Part shown: piece after piece, positions 41,931 to 53,932 of the stretch
How positions within the stretch are numbered: position 1 is the stretch's first letter
Layout: every line of letters starts with the position of its first letter
Assembly: GCA_018697195.1 (NCBI GenBank)
Contig: JAGMWU010000125.1
Span: 36,001-100,000 of the forward strand
Direction: 5' to 3'
Source: Certhia americana
Taxonomy: Eukaryota > Chordata > Aves > Passeriformes > Certhiidae
DNA length: 64,000 nucleotides
Program-made: the position numbers and the translations under genes
The notes under the pieces: generated by a model
The model's input: only the letters and a program-made list of their open reading frames with translations
The model's database searches: none
Told to the model about the DNA's origin: nothing

Positions 41931-42596
41931 GAAAAGGGCCTGGATGTTCTGTTGGACACCAAGCTGACAATAAGTCAGAAATTTAGCAAATGTTAGCAAA
42001 TAAGGCTAATGATATTCTGGGCTGTGCTAGAGAAAAAGTACTGACAACAGGTGAGGGAGCTGATGTTGTCCCTCAGTTCAGCCCTTGTGAGGTCACATCT
42101 GGAGTGCCAGGACCAGTTCTGGGCTCCCCAGTACAAGAGACACATGAACACACTGGAGGTAGTCCAGCAAAGGGCCACAAGGGTGACAGCAGCATCTCTC
42201 TTGCATGAAAAAGCCAAGAGAGCTGGGACTGTTCATCCTGGAGAGGAGAAGGCTCAGAGGGATCCCATCAATGTGTATAAACACCAGATGGTGGAGTGCA
42301 ACAAAGATACAGCCAGGCTCTTTTCAGTGGAGCCCAGTGATGGGACCAGAGGCAAAGGAAAGAAGATGAAACACAAAGTTTACTCAACATCAGGCAAAAC
42401 TTTCTCATTGTGAGAGTCACAGAGCAGTGGCATAGATTGCCTAGAGAGCTGGTGTGGTTTCCTTTGTTGGTGATATTCAAAAGGCATTTGGAGATAGTCA
42501 TGAGTAATTGGCTCTACGTGATCCTGCTTGAGCCAAGGGTTGGATCAGATGATCTCCAAAGGTGCCTCCCAGACTCAACAATTCTGTGGTTCTGTG
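41931..42596 (+). mobile_element. CR1 LINE 3' fragment, plus orientation (antisense to UNC5C)
   Basis: About 666 bp correspond to the 3' end of an avian CR1 element: the end of the reverse-transcriptase reading frame and the 3' UTR. Recognisable pieces include 'ttctgggctccccagtacaagagacacatg', the peptide LEVVQQRAT in frame, 'ggctcttttcagtgg', 'gattgcctagagagctgg' and the terminal 'attctgtggttctgtg'. The frame is broken along its length, so the copy is inactive and 5'-truncated. CR1 ends in short 8-bp-type repeats rather than poly(A), and this copy shows about two of them. Confidence 0.92.
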
Positions 42597-42927
42597 AAAA
42601 GAACAGCTGTTGCTCCTTCCATAGCTTGCTTTGTTAAGGTTCCTGCTCATTAGCTTCAGGTACTTTTATTGGGATATAAAACTGCTGTACTCAATAAATT
42701 CTGGTTTTGATGCCACACATAAGAGAATGAGGTCTAGCTCTTCAGAAGAGAGCAAACTGAAACTCTTGTGAATATTTCTGAAGGCCTCGGTTTCACTATG
42801 CATCAATGACTGCCCAAAATACAGGGCCTAAGTGGTTGGAAACTAAACATCTCCCCGAAATGGCAGAGATTGCTCTTCTCCCCCCTCTAAACCCCACGGT
42901 CCCCCAGCTGCACACCCAAGCACTCAC

Positions 42928-43071
42928 ATGCAATGCGGACGTAGGCTTTCCGGCTCTTGGTGGTGCCTGCGGAGCTCCAGGCAACGCACTGGCACCAGTA
43001 ATCCTCCGGCCCAAAGAGCTCCTCCACCTGCTGGCGGGAAATCTCGATGCTGACCTCCCGGACAATCAGAC
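42928..43071 (-). CDS. UNC5C: UNC5C exon 3: second half of Ig1 domain
   Basis: This 144-nt exon completes the split Gly codon and encodes [20 protein letters not shown], then [27 protein letters not shown]. It ends one base into the next codon (T|GTGAGT). The CQC motif supplies the second cysteine of both Ig1 disulfides and YWCQCVAW is the Ig F-strand signature. It is too short and GC-rich to stand out as a long open frame. I found it by looking for the peptide expected after exon 2 and checking the splice sites, which are canonical on both sides (ccctgacag| and |GTGAGT). The phase is 1 at both ends, consistent with exons 2 and 4. It is GC- and CpG-richer than its flanks, as expected for a coding exon in AT-rich intron. 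Confidence 0.96.
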
Positions 43072-44074
43072 CTGTCAGGGGGACAAGGAACAGTCAGTGT
43101 TGGCTCACTGATGGCACTGGTCAGTGCCGGGCTTACCGATGGACAGAAAATGAGCGTAGTTGCAGAAGTCTGCTTGCAAAGTTGTCGGGAGACCTCACAG
43201 CTCTCTGCAAATGACTACACAGCAACACAGAGTGTCATAAGGATGGGAAGGGAAAAACTCCCACTTTATCTGCATAATGAGAGATGTGGGTGAGTGAAAA
43301 ACTAATTGCTGAGATTTTGACTTTTATCACATCCAGCATGTATTTTAGATAAATTGGAGGAACAGCACCTCAGCTAATATAAATTGTACCACATCTCTAG
43401 GACAATTCACATCAAGGGACATTCCAGAGCATATTTAATTTTGATATATCATAAAACCTTGTAATTATTCAATTTATATGACTTCCTTAGCCTGTTTGTA
43501 CTTCATCTCTTTTTGCTAGATAGACACAGCACAGGGTGAAGTCCTGTTCACTGTGACACTGAGCTGCCCAGGAAAATGGATTTTGGGATGGCAGAAAATG
43601 TCCTGATACTTCGTAATGATGAGCACATGTGCTGCAGTATGGCTATTGTAAGCTGCAAAATGAGCACTAGTACTGTCATATATGCTGCAGACATTGGGAT
43701 ATTTTTAAAGGGATTTTATAACACAATTGTGAATCACAATGCAGTGCCTGATAGTCTCTCTGGCCCTGCCCTCTATAACCCATCTCAGCACAACCCTCCC
43801 CCAAACCCACAGCTGTACCCAGGAGGACAGTGACCCACTTGCCATCCTTCCAAGCAGACCAAGATTTGCCCACATTTCCCACACAGTGCTCTCTCTGGGG
43901 AAGCTGTTTTGCTTCTTCTAAGTGCAAGGAAATTTGGTGGTGTCTCAGACACCACTGTGAGAATTGCTGGCAAAATGTGTAGATCCTGCAATGACAAGCA
44001 CTGTGTTTCACACAGACAGAACCCCCTTCTCTGCTGCAAAATGTACTCCCTGGTCAAAAGGCTTTTAATTATTC

Positions 44075-44102
44075 GGGGGCGGGGGTGGGGGTGGGGGGGT
44101 GG
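44075..44102 (+). repeat. G-rich tract with G-quadruplex potential
   Basis: Five G runs of 5, 5, 5, 7 and 2 bases are separated by single C or T bases, so the first four give the classic G3+N1-7 pattern with one-base loops. The G strand is the plus strand, which is the template strand of UNC5C, so the pre-mRNA would be C-rich here. Such tracts can fold into quadruplexes and slow polymerases. The effect here is unknown. Confidence 0.85.
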
Positions 44103-46601
44103 AGAAAATGTTCACACCTTTTCTCAGCATATTTGGTCTTTACTGATGATGCCCAAGTATTGAAAAATTTCTAATTCTTCTCTGCCTGTAGAGAACACCA
44201 TTGCTATTTCAAAAACACACTCTTGCAAACAGCCTTGAATATATAAATTCACATACAAATCTTTTGTGTAGTGAGATCGAATTTCTTTTTCTTTCCAGAA
44301 TTGCCAGGCAACTGAACTGAATTATCCTTGGATCAGAGCATGCACAGTTTGTCCCCATCACCAAACACCAAAGGGCAGGTCCTTCTGCTGAGCACAGACT
44401 TGAGCCTGTGGAGGCCAGCTACCCTCAGCCTCCTGCCACACGGCTTACAAGGGGATATTCATACCATGAATGCTCCCAATTGTACTGCATGGAGTGTTCC
44501 TCAAGCGCTGGAAACCAGGCCAGCCCTTTGATTTGCTTCCAGCCTCACAGAGGCTCCATTCAGGGAGCCAACTATTAATTAATGTTTGCACACAGTTGTG
44601 CACTGTCACTGCGGCTGCATGCTGCCTGCATCCCTAACTTGGGCAACAAGCTAGCAGCAGAAAGGAATTACAGCATGTAACACCACAGACTTCTCTGGTG
44701 GGAATGCCTTCTAATGAGATGCATTTTCCTGCTAGAGACTACCACAGCCCAGCTCCCTTTTTATTTCATTATCCTTGACATCTTTAGCCATTGAATAATC
44801 AGCTTCTTTGGGGGAAACACTTAATAGCTCTTCTCCTTGAAATGAAATACTCAAAATACGGCAACAGTGCTCCAAAGAATGGAAATCAAAGCAGTGCATG
44901 GACATTTGATATGCAGTGAATACTATGTTGTAAACTTTTTCTGCTTTGATGAGCTAATTTGGCTTCAAGAGGGGTCTAAGGGATAGCTTTTGTCCTGGTG
45001 CGAAGAGCATGAAGAGGGTGGGGAGGGAGCATGTACATTACATCCATAAAAATTGTTACAATTTCCCAGTGCAACTGCTGTTAGCCTAAAGATTACTTCA
45101 ACTCGTTCACACAGTTTTTATTGCAGTAGCCCAGGGAGCTTTTGAAGGTTACAATATCATGTTTTTATAATAAGGCTGATTATGACAGAGCTTGATGGAG
45201 CAGTGAACTTTGTTACCCAAGGGCCAAAACAAGCATTCTCATAATGACCATACCGGTTAATAATGATTATGAAATAGCCTTAACATTCAGGACACAAATG
45301 CTGCTTTCTGATTGTCTGTGGAAGATACAAAACTATACGACAAAAAGATGCTCCTTATGAATGCACCAGCAGAACTTTTAATCTCTGACCTCCTGAGATG
45401 CTTTCTAATGCAAAATAAAAAACTACTCATGATAATGTCTTTTGGGACAGGTTTCAGGTTATTCCAAGTAATTTGGTCTTGGAGTAGTATCACGGTTGTG
45501 CCATGACCAAAGAGACACACACCTTCTCTCCATAGCAAATGAATTCTACCTCTTTCTGCTTACAAGCAAAAAACATCATTATGTCTTGATCTCTTAGGTA
45601 AACTATTTTTGCTAGAGCTCAAAAGGTATCAAACCAGTTGGTGGTGCCACAGGATCATCTGGGATATAGGGATCCATGGCCAGAACTTGGAGATTTGATT
45701 CCACCACTGCTTCCCAGCACAGCCCACTGGCATCTTATTGCACAAACAGCAACACTGATTTAGGAGAAAGCCCTCACCAGCTGAAACACACCCACCCCCA
45801 GACCCTGGGGCAAGCACAAGGAGACTTGTTTCTCTTGTTGTACCGGCTCACAATCTTATTCCTTCTGCTAGCACACTCCAATATCGCCCCAAAAAGAAAA
45901 TCCCTTCCTAGGCCATATTGCAAAAACTGCAATTTGCTGAGATATCTCAGATAGCAACTGCCTTGCTACCAGCTGACACACTGCTGTACATCAGATTTCA
46001 CAGAGGAGCTGGCACACTGTCTGCTTTCATTCAGGAGTGTATTGCTTATCCGTCTCATGTGGGCACCAGGTGCAGGAAAACCCTTGCATGATGACTTCAA
46101 ACAGAGATCTTCATCTTATCTCTGTTGGACCTGCTTCTGCTTCTACACCAAAGAACATTAGCTAGAGGAATGGGAAAGGAAAAAAAAAAAGGAAAAAAGA
46201 GAAAAAAGCTGAAACTCCCATGTCTCAAAATTTCCAGACAATGTGACGTGCTGCACCTTTTATTCAGGCAACTGTTTATCAAGCACTAATTATGCTTGAT
46301 TATAGGCGAGAGCACAATCTCTGGGAGCAAAATTAGAAGTTGCTTTATAAAATGAGTCCCTGTATTTTGCCCAAATACACTTAGGACAAGACAGATTAAG
46401 AGATTAGCAAAAATTTATGCATCATATACCTTACCTGGTACTGGCCAATTCTACTTTGTCACTGTGCTAAGTAACAAAATGTCACCTTCTCACAGAGAGT
46501 AAATCCTCTACCTTACCTTCTTCTTTAGAAATATATTGAATTTTTCAGTTTAGTTCTTCGTACAGCCAAGCTATATAGCAGTTGAAGATACACAGCATAA
46601 A

Positions 46602-46623
46602 TGTGTGTGTGTGTGTGGGGGGG
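46602..46623 (+). repeat. (TG)n followed by a G7 run
   Basis: About seven TG dinucleotides are followed by seven G. It is a short simple repeat just upstream of the LTR remnant. Confidence 0.9.
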
Positions 46624-46779
46624 TTTAACACTTGAGTAAGCTGCACATTTCCAGAATTAATCACTTAGATGGTGGAACAACACACAAGAAGTCAGGATCT
46701 TCCTATTTCAAGCAATGCAATAACAAACAGCTGAAGGGAAATGACAGCAGTGCAGGCAGCCAGAATGCTTGACAGTTTC

Positions 46780-47121
46780 CTTCTATAAATCCACGAAGAG
46801 CTGACCAAAGGGATATCCCTGACCATATTATGACATGCTCATCATATAAAGCTAAGAGAAGAATAAAGAAGATGATCAGAGTGGTGGTATTTGTCCTGCC
46901 AAGTGACCTGGATGGAGCCATGCTTTCCTGGGAACACCCACCTGCCTACCAAGTGTTGAATAAATTCTGTTTTGATTTGTTTGCACTGTTTCTGATTTAC
47001 CTATTAAACTGCCTTCCTTTCAACCCATGAGTTCCCTCACCTTTACCTGCTGGATTCTCAGCCCCATCTCACCAGGGGAGTGAGTGGCTGTGCCCAGCCA
47101 TCAGCTGAACCTAAAGCATGA
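46780..47121 (+). mobile_element. Degenerate avian ERVL-type LTR remnant
   Basis: The stretch reads like the avian ERVL LTR layout I know. It contains 'gaccaaagggatat', a TATA box at 46845-46850 (tataaa), 'tggagccatgctttcctgg', a polyadenylation signal at 46959-46964 (aataaa), 'acctattaaactg', 'caacccatgagttccctcac' and a 3' segment 'accaggggagtgagtggctgtg'. It lies antisense to UNC5C. The 5' boundary is uncertain and the terminal TG...CA is not intact, so this is an old solo LTR remnant. No internal viral genes are present. Confidence 0.6.
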
Positions 47122-50100
47122 TAGCCAGTCTAAGACATTCTTTTGCCCTAGGAGTTTCCTGTACAGTTCAGGAGGGAGGATAGCAACAAAAAAGGCTCAT
47201 GACATTTGTCATAACTGGTCTGCAATTGTGTCCCAGTCCAGTGAATTTAGAAGCTGTCCATAAGTCACAATTTTTGCCTACTTAATAGCACAGCTTATTC
47301 TATCATTCATTTCAATAAAATAAATGTATTTCTGGGACTTACACGACTTGGGCTCTGAAAAGGGGTAGGAAGGAACCAGAACTTTACTTATTTCTGTATT
47401 TGCACATTATGAGGGATTAATGGGCAGAGAATGGCAGAGGGTGGACATAACCTTTCTCAGTCTGCCTACTGCTGAAAAGCACAGGGAGAGGAGCTAGTTT
47501 CTGGTGAATATCAAAATCCAAGTCACTACCCATCATGGAGCAAAAGGAAGTGTTCAGAGGGAATCATGCTTTATATGCATGGTCTTTTATTAAAACTGTA
47601 TCCTAGAAACACAATCAAGCAAAGACACATTTCATACACACAGTCCCCAAGTGCTTAACTTAGCTGGCTGTACAAACTATGAGGTAGATTATCTGGTCTT
47701 CAGAAGCGCAAATCTTTTTTTTTTTAATGTATGCAAATGTAATGCAGTTGTAGATATTATGGCAGATTATTGATAACTGCAATTATAACTCATGGGTTCC
47801 ATATTGCATCCACTGAAGTAATTGGCAAACTTCCCAATGATTTTAAAAGAAACAGATTTGCTGATCAGACTCATTTCTTTCTAGGGAAACTAAAACGTCT
47901 CAAGGTTCTATGACCATATAAGACTGCACAAGACAATAAAGGATCACCATAAGCATCAGAAAACAGAAAATTATTATCAATTAATCAAATGTAATTATTC
48001 AGCCTGGAGTCAATCTAGGTCACAGAGTTAATATATGCACTTCACTGGGCATCATTCTGCCAAGAAACTCTTTTGATATATTTTGGCTGTCATAACTGTT
48101 TGGCATTTGATATTAATACCTAAGACCTCTGAAAATACTTCTCAGGACGTTGATAGAGCAATTTTGGTGAAAGTGCTACACTGGTATGTGTTTGAACCCT
48201 CTGGCAGAACAGCAAACAGGAACTACTTAGTCGCAAGACTAAACTGCACTTACAAACTCTAAGAAACTGCATGGATACTTAGTTTATTTTCCCTGTAAGT
48301 AGTTCAAACAGTTTCTGTGCTTTTGTGCTTTTATTTGCCCAAAAGGAATTTCATTAATTAGTAATCACATACGCCAAAGAACACATTTCTCAAGGAGATG
48401 GAACTTTATGACCTACTGGTCTGGAAAAAGACATTGCAGTAATACCTGCATATAGATGGCAAGTATATCTCAGTCACTGCCAGTAAGTATGGAAATACAG
48501 CCCATTTTCACAAAGGTAACTTGTTACCCTTTGCACATTCAGTTTTGGAAAGTCAGTTCTCAGATCACCCTCACAAACCTGATATTTTGTGCTGTTGGTT
48601 CTCTCCCTGCTTTGATAAGCCCAGGCTCCCCCAAGTGATTGAGTCCCCAAATCTCCCTTTCCACTACTCAGTGGGGAAGTATTTCAGTATTTCTGATTCG
48701 TGTAGAAGAGGCTTTGGGGAGCCAGCAGCAAAACAGCTCTGGCTCGGGTAGGGGGATTCCTCTGCACACCCATGAAATACATGCTGCTACATATTCAAGT
48801 TTTATTCCTCACCTCTTTTAAGATTTCAAACAAAGCCTCACCAAAAAAACACTTAAAACAGTAGCATAGTTTTTTGCCTCATAGAAGTGGCCAAGTCAAA
48901 GTGGTAAGATTATAAACAGATTTAGTAAAACAGAAACAGATCCATTTCTTTTTATGCAGTCCTTTGTCCTTTTACCTTTAATGGCAAAACATAAGTGACC
49001 AAAGTCACTATGATCTTTTTTACTTTATAGACAGTCTGGAACAACCTGTTCAATTTATTTAGTTGTTCATCATAGGTGCTATAAACAACCTGTGTCTGCT
49101 TGCTTTACTTGGTAAAGTAAATTTTTTGCAAAGTTTAAAAAAAAATAAAAATTCAGTGCTATGTAGGAATTTAAATTTATTTACCCTCTTACAGAGATGG
49201 ATCCCTCACAGTCTGAGAGTTATTCCACTCAAATATATCAGAGTACTTAAGCTATAGAATTTGATGTTTCAAAATGAATAAATAGGCTATGCACAAGAAG
49301 AACGGCTTCAAATATTAAAGTTCTTGCTGAGAAAAATGTATTCTGTGCACCATAATGGGACTGAGATGATTGCAGAATGGCACACTTTGCCTATAGCTTA
49401 TTTTCTATATAGAGTACCTGTAATCTTAACAAAAGACAGATAGACAGATAGATATCCAGAGATAGTTTAAAAGAGTAAACAGCTTTTACACCCAGTAATC
49501 CTTCACACTGTGACTGCCTACACCTGCTTTTGTCTCAATATACTGCTTTTCTGTAAATTGAGGCTGGCTGGTAATATGAAATAACTGGTTGAAGATCACA
49601 AACAATTTTCCACAAATGTTAGCTTACATATTTGAATTAAAGACTTCCAGCTATTTTTGGTCTCTCCATAACTTCCTCTTTAGGAAACAGATACATTTTG
49701 AACTCAAATTAACAGAGGTGAAGGCAACATCATAATAAAGTCAAGAATGCTTTAAAATCTATGTCAAGTTTGCACTGGTTTACATCATCTACCTATGTTA
49801 GCTAATTACCACCTAATGGCATTGAGTAAAGCTAAAATCCCAGCTCCCCTAACATTTTTTAACTGACTGACTTACACAAAAATTACAAAGAACTGTCTTC
49901 AGAGGGATTTTACTTTGAACAGGAATTAAAGAACATGCATTCTGTTTGGGTTTTGTTTTCTTTCAGTGAAAACAAGGTGGTTTTGTTCTTTTCCCATTAA
50001 CAACTGAAGGACCAAGTTGCGTAAGATGCAGGGGAGACTTCAAAACAGAGTTCTTGGATGCTGGTGGAAAACAAACCATGTGCCCTGGACCCTGGTGTGG

Positions 50101-52879
50101 GTGGGCACTACAGCCCTGTGGGTTTGTCCCTTTGAAGAACATAAAATAGCCCCTCTGCTATCTCCTCCCCCGGCCAATCTCAGCAGCTGATTGCTTTACA
50201 TCACCCTTGAACTACTGCTGTTTAATACCTTAGAACAGCATTGGATTGCTTGTTCCCAGCCTACAAACCATTCAGAGATAAAAGAAAAACACCTCCCCCT
50301 TTGTTTCTTAATGAAGGCTATTTTCTGGTTGACAGCCGTTTTTGCAAATATGTACAAATTGCTCCAAAATACATTGCTCTCTTCCACATTCAACAATATG
50401 TGCCTACAGTTGCCACATAGTTTCTTCTTTTTCCCTGGAACAAAAGCAATAAGTTCCAGTGAAGCAGGACTCCAAAGAAAACCCTCCCTACCAACATATA
50501 TTTACATTTAACAATGGGCATCGTAATTTCTGAACTCACAGAGACTGAAGTCTAGGAGCAGAAATAAATGAGACTTGAAGCATCTTGACCCAAAAGTCAT
50601 CCTGACACTAAGAAACCCCAGGTGGCAATCACCAAACAATTCCTTGCCTTGCTGGTGCTACTTATGGGGGTGTGGAAAGAAGACAGGTTATCCACAGAGA
50701 AAAGCAGGAGTATGAGCTCTTAGCAGTTCCAGCTCTTGGGTCATAGCCCAAACTTCCCTCCTTTTGACTGAGGAACATGCAGCTGAGAAAAGATGTTGGT
50801 TTAGTTTTTTTCAAGGGCCTGGAAAAAAAAAAAACATGCCAATGGTTCATGTTTTACTTAAAGCAGCAGTTGAGACTTCACAAAGAAGATCTGAGCACTT
50901 TTTATTTCTGGTTCAGAGGATTTACATGCTCTTTTTAATGATCTGGGCCTTCAGCAGTGGGTAATGCTTCCCAGTCCCCAGCTTAGTGCTCATGCAAAAT
51001 TGAAGCACTTTTGAGGCAGTTTAGAGCCTACAGATGAATCTCAATGTGCAGGCAAAAAGAAATAATGGTTGTTTAGCACTTCACAAGAAGAAGCAGAGGA
51101 AATTATGAAAAAACGAGAAAAAAAAAAGGAAAGCTATTGAACTTCAAACATCTGGGAAGCCAACCGAGAGCATCTGAATTTTGAGCAGCATGTTTACGTT
51201 CCCTTGCATAGTGGAGGGGGGGCAGGGAAATGAACAACAAATGAGTTTGTGTGTAAATTTATATAAAAAAATATACATCAAGTTGTTTATTTTACTGGCT
51301 TACAGACTTATACGTGTTACAGATATAAAATATGTATCTGCACGTATGCAGGGTATGTATGTACCACATCCACTCTGCATGGTTTTAAGAAGCAGAGACA
51401 ACATGAAAATGCCTTATTTCTGTGAACTTGATGCAATGACACAGTTCAGTGGCTGGTGCAGCTATTGTGGGAACAAGGACAGTCTCAATGTGACACAAGG
51501 GGTCACTCGGGAGCCTCCTCAGCAGTTGTTTTCCTATGTTTTTTTTAGTCTGCAATGTGCAGGAACAGCAGGTTGGGGAAGTTTAAGACCCCCATCATTT
51601 TTTTGCCATTGTTCTGCATGCTGGGGATGGCATTTCACAGCTGACCTGGGTATCTTGAAAAAAAGAAAAAATAAAGAAAACTAAAAAGAAAAGAAGAAAA
51701 AGGCTAGCAGCTGCTTTCAAAGCAGCTTTGTCCACTGCACTGTCAAGTGAAGTGACTTCCTCCAGACAGAGATGAAGCTCTGGGAATTTACTGTCTGCTC
51801 CCCCACCCAGCATGTTTTCAGGGTTGTGCCAGGGCAGCAGTCAAAACACCAGCTCTTGAACACCAGGAGGTTTTTCTTAAGTTTGTAGTGAACAAAGGAA
51901 TCATGGCAGGAAGGCGTGCAAAAAGGCAGCCTGGTGGTCACAGAAGTCCTTTGGTGTGTACATGTTTCTGGGTACAGCACAGTTCATGATACTCATCAGC
52001 TAGAGGGGGCCACCAGGGATGCAAGCAAGTTCCTCTGCAGATCCCTGTGACTTTGACATGAAAAAAAGACCTTTTAAATTATGTAAGTAAATGCCATCAA
52101 AGTATCCCTGTAAGTCGAGATGCCTCCTTTTACTCTTTTTTTTCTAAGTACCCACCACTCTGAATTCCAACACTGGTTTCCACCTTAGTTGAAAACCAAA
52201 AGCACTAAACCTAACCCCCAAAGCAAACCTGATCCACTTGTAGGCATTGTTGTTCCTCAGGGCTGGCAGTCCTTACTCCTGTTCAGAGGAGGGCACAGCA
52301 ACCAACCCAGGCACAGTGTCAGCACTCGTTACAAAAACGTAATTATGCAAGTCACTGGGAATCCAAAAACTGCAATCAACCAATCAAGAATCCTCTCTAA
52401 ATCAAAACCTGGGAGCAAAAAATGTAAGAGGCTGCAAGAGCCTAAAGATTTGTATTCAGGGAATAGAAGACACAGAAGAGTCTGACAAAAGACAGACTTT
52501 CTACTCTTACAATCAAAGTATGAAGGGGATGAGAAGTTATGAGGAATTGTGAAAGGCGTTCCAACAAAACCTGAGGAGAAAGAGCTGTTCGTAACCTTGC
52601 AGGTGAATGGCAGCTCTGCTGGTACTTACCACATCACGCTGCTCATTTATGTACAAATTGGGAATGCATGGGAATGACAAAATGAATACAGGCAGTGAAC
52701 CTGTAAAGGCAGCACAAAATTAGATCCTGTACGGGTCAGAGCTGCATGTGACAGGCACCTCTCTTTCCCTTCAACATTAGCGATGATTTGGCACCCTACC
52801 TGCATAGCAAAAAAAGCCTTGCTAGATCTGAGATCTGATCTATGTGTAAAGCTTTGCTCCATATAAATGCTTCGTTTTC

Positions 52880-52882
<3 letters not shown>

Positions 52883-52910
<28 letters not shown>
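52883..52910 (+). repeat. 28-base A homopolymer
   Basis: This is an uninterrupted A run, and a T run on the sense strand of the gene. I found no clear target-site duplication or polyadenylation signal immediately upstream, so a retrocopy tail cannot be claimed. Run length in assemblies is unreliable. Confidence 0.9.
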
Positions 52911-52912
<2 letters not shown>

Positions 52913-53901
52913 AGGATTTTTCCAATGTAGTTTTAAGTAATAGGAATTCTTCAGCCGATGATTTCTCTGCCTAATGAGCTAATAGAGGAAAACATAGAAA
53001 CACAGAAGCTACCACTCAGGTAACTGAGACACAAGCTTAGATGGACATCAAGGGAGTTTGGAAAATACTAATGTTTAGCACAGTCATTAAGACCCCAATG
53101 TCTCTGAAGAGTCTTAGACTACCACCAGATCATCTGGCTGCATCAGACTGTAACTTGTTTGCATAGAAGAAATAGTAAGGTATAATTTTGACCTTCCATT
53201 TCCCTGAGTATTTCCAGGTATTTTTGAGAAGAAACTGCAGCTCTACTAGTCCTACTCATTCTCATATCTAATGAACTGAAAAAACTACACTTATAGGATG
53301 CAAGTGTTCCTTGCCAGGGTGCTACTGACTGCAGCACTTTTTTTTTGACAGCACACAAGACTTTGGCTGTGCTCATCTTTTCCACCACACTGTTCTTTTC
53401 TGCCATTACTGTTCCCAAGAAACAGCTGCTTTCCATTTAGGCCCATGGGTGCAGGATGGAAACTGAGCTTTAGGACTCACTTCCAAATCAAGACCACATT
53501 TATGAGCCTTTCAGGCATCAGACCACCTTTACCACAGAGGCTCCAGATCCCACACAAAGTTCTCAAAAGGAGCTAGAGGATCTGGATGGAAATCAAAGTT
53601 GTGGCTAGTCTGAAGCTGTGTTGGGTGGACTGATGTCAGAAGACATATTTTGGGGAATCAATGGGATTACGAGGTGTAAAAAAAGGGTTTAATGAAGGGA
53701 AAACTTGGAGGAGAGAAGATGTAGGCTGGAAGTACTCGGGAATGTCCTCAAATGCTTCACATGAATGCACTAGGCATCCATATTCCTCTTCTAATTATTT
53801 TAAATAACTTTATTTCCTGTCTCAGATTTGTTCTTCTAGAAGCCCACAGGAAACCTCCAAGACAATTAGGCAAACAGCTGCAGATAGGAAATTAATGCTG
53901 C

Positions 53902-53932
53902 AAAAATAAATAAATAAATAAATAAATAAATA
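53902..53932 (+). repeat. (AAAT)n microsatellite
   Basis: About seven near-perfect tandem copies of a 4-bp AAAT unit sit in intron 2. It could be a polymorphic marker. No link to a retroelement tail is visible. Confidence 0.95.

Noticed and set aside
46278..46300. 8-bp inverted repeat atcaagca...tgcttgat
   Set aside because: An 8-bp arm with a short loop is common by chance in this length of sequence.
51181..51684. Longest open frame of the window, 167 codons on the plus strand
   Set aside because: No recognisable domain and low-complexity K/N-rich end. It lies in intron 2 with no splice or promoter signal tied to it. This length is expected by chance in 64 kb of AT-rich intron.
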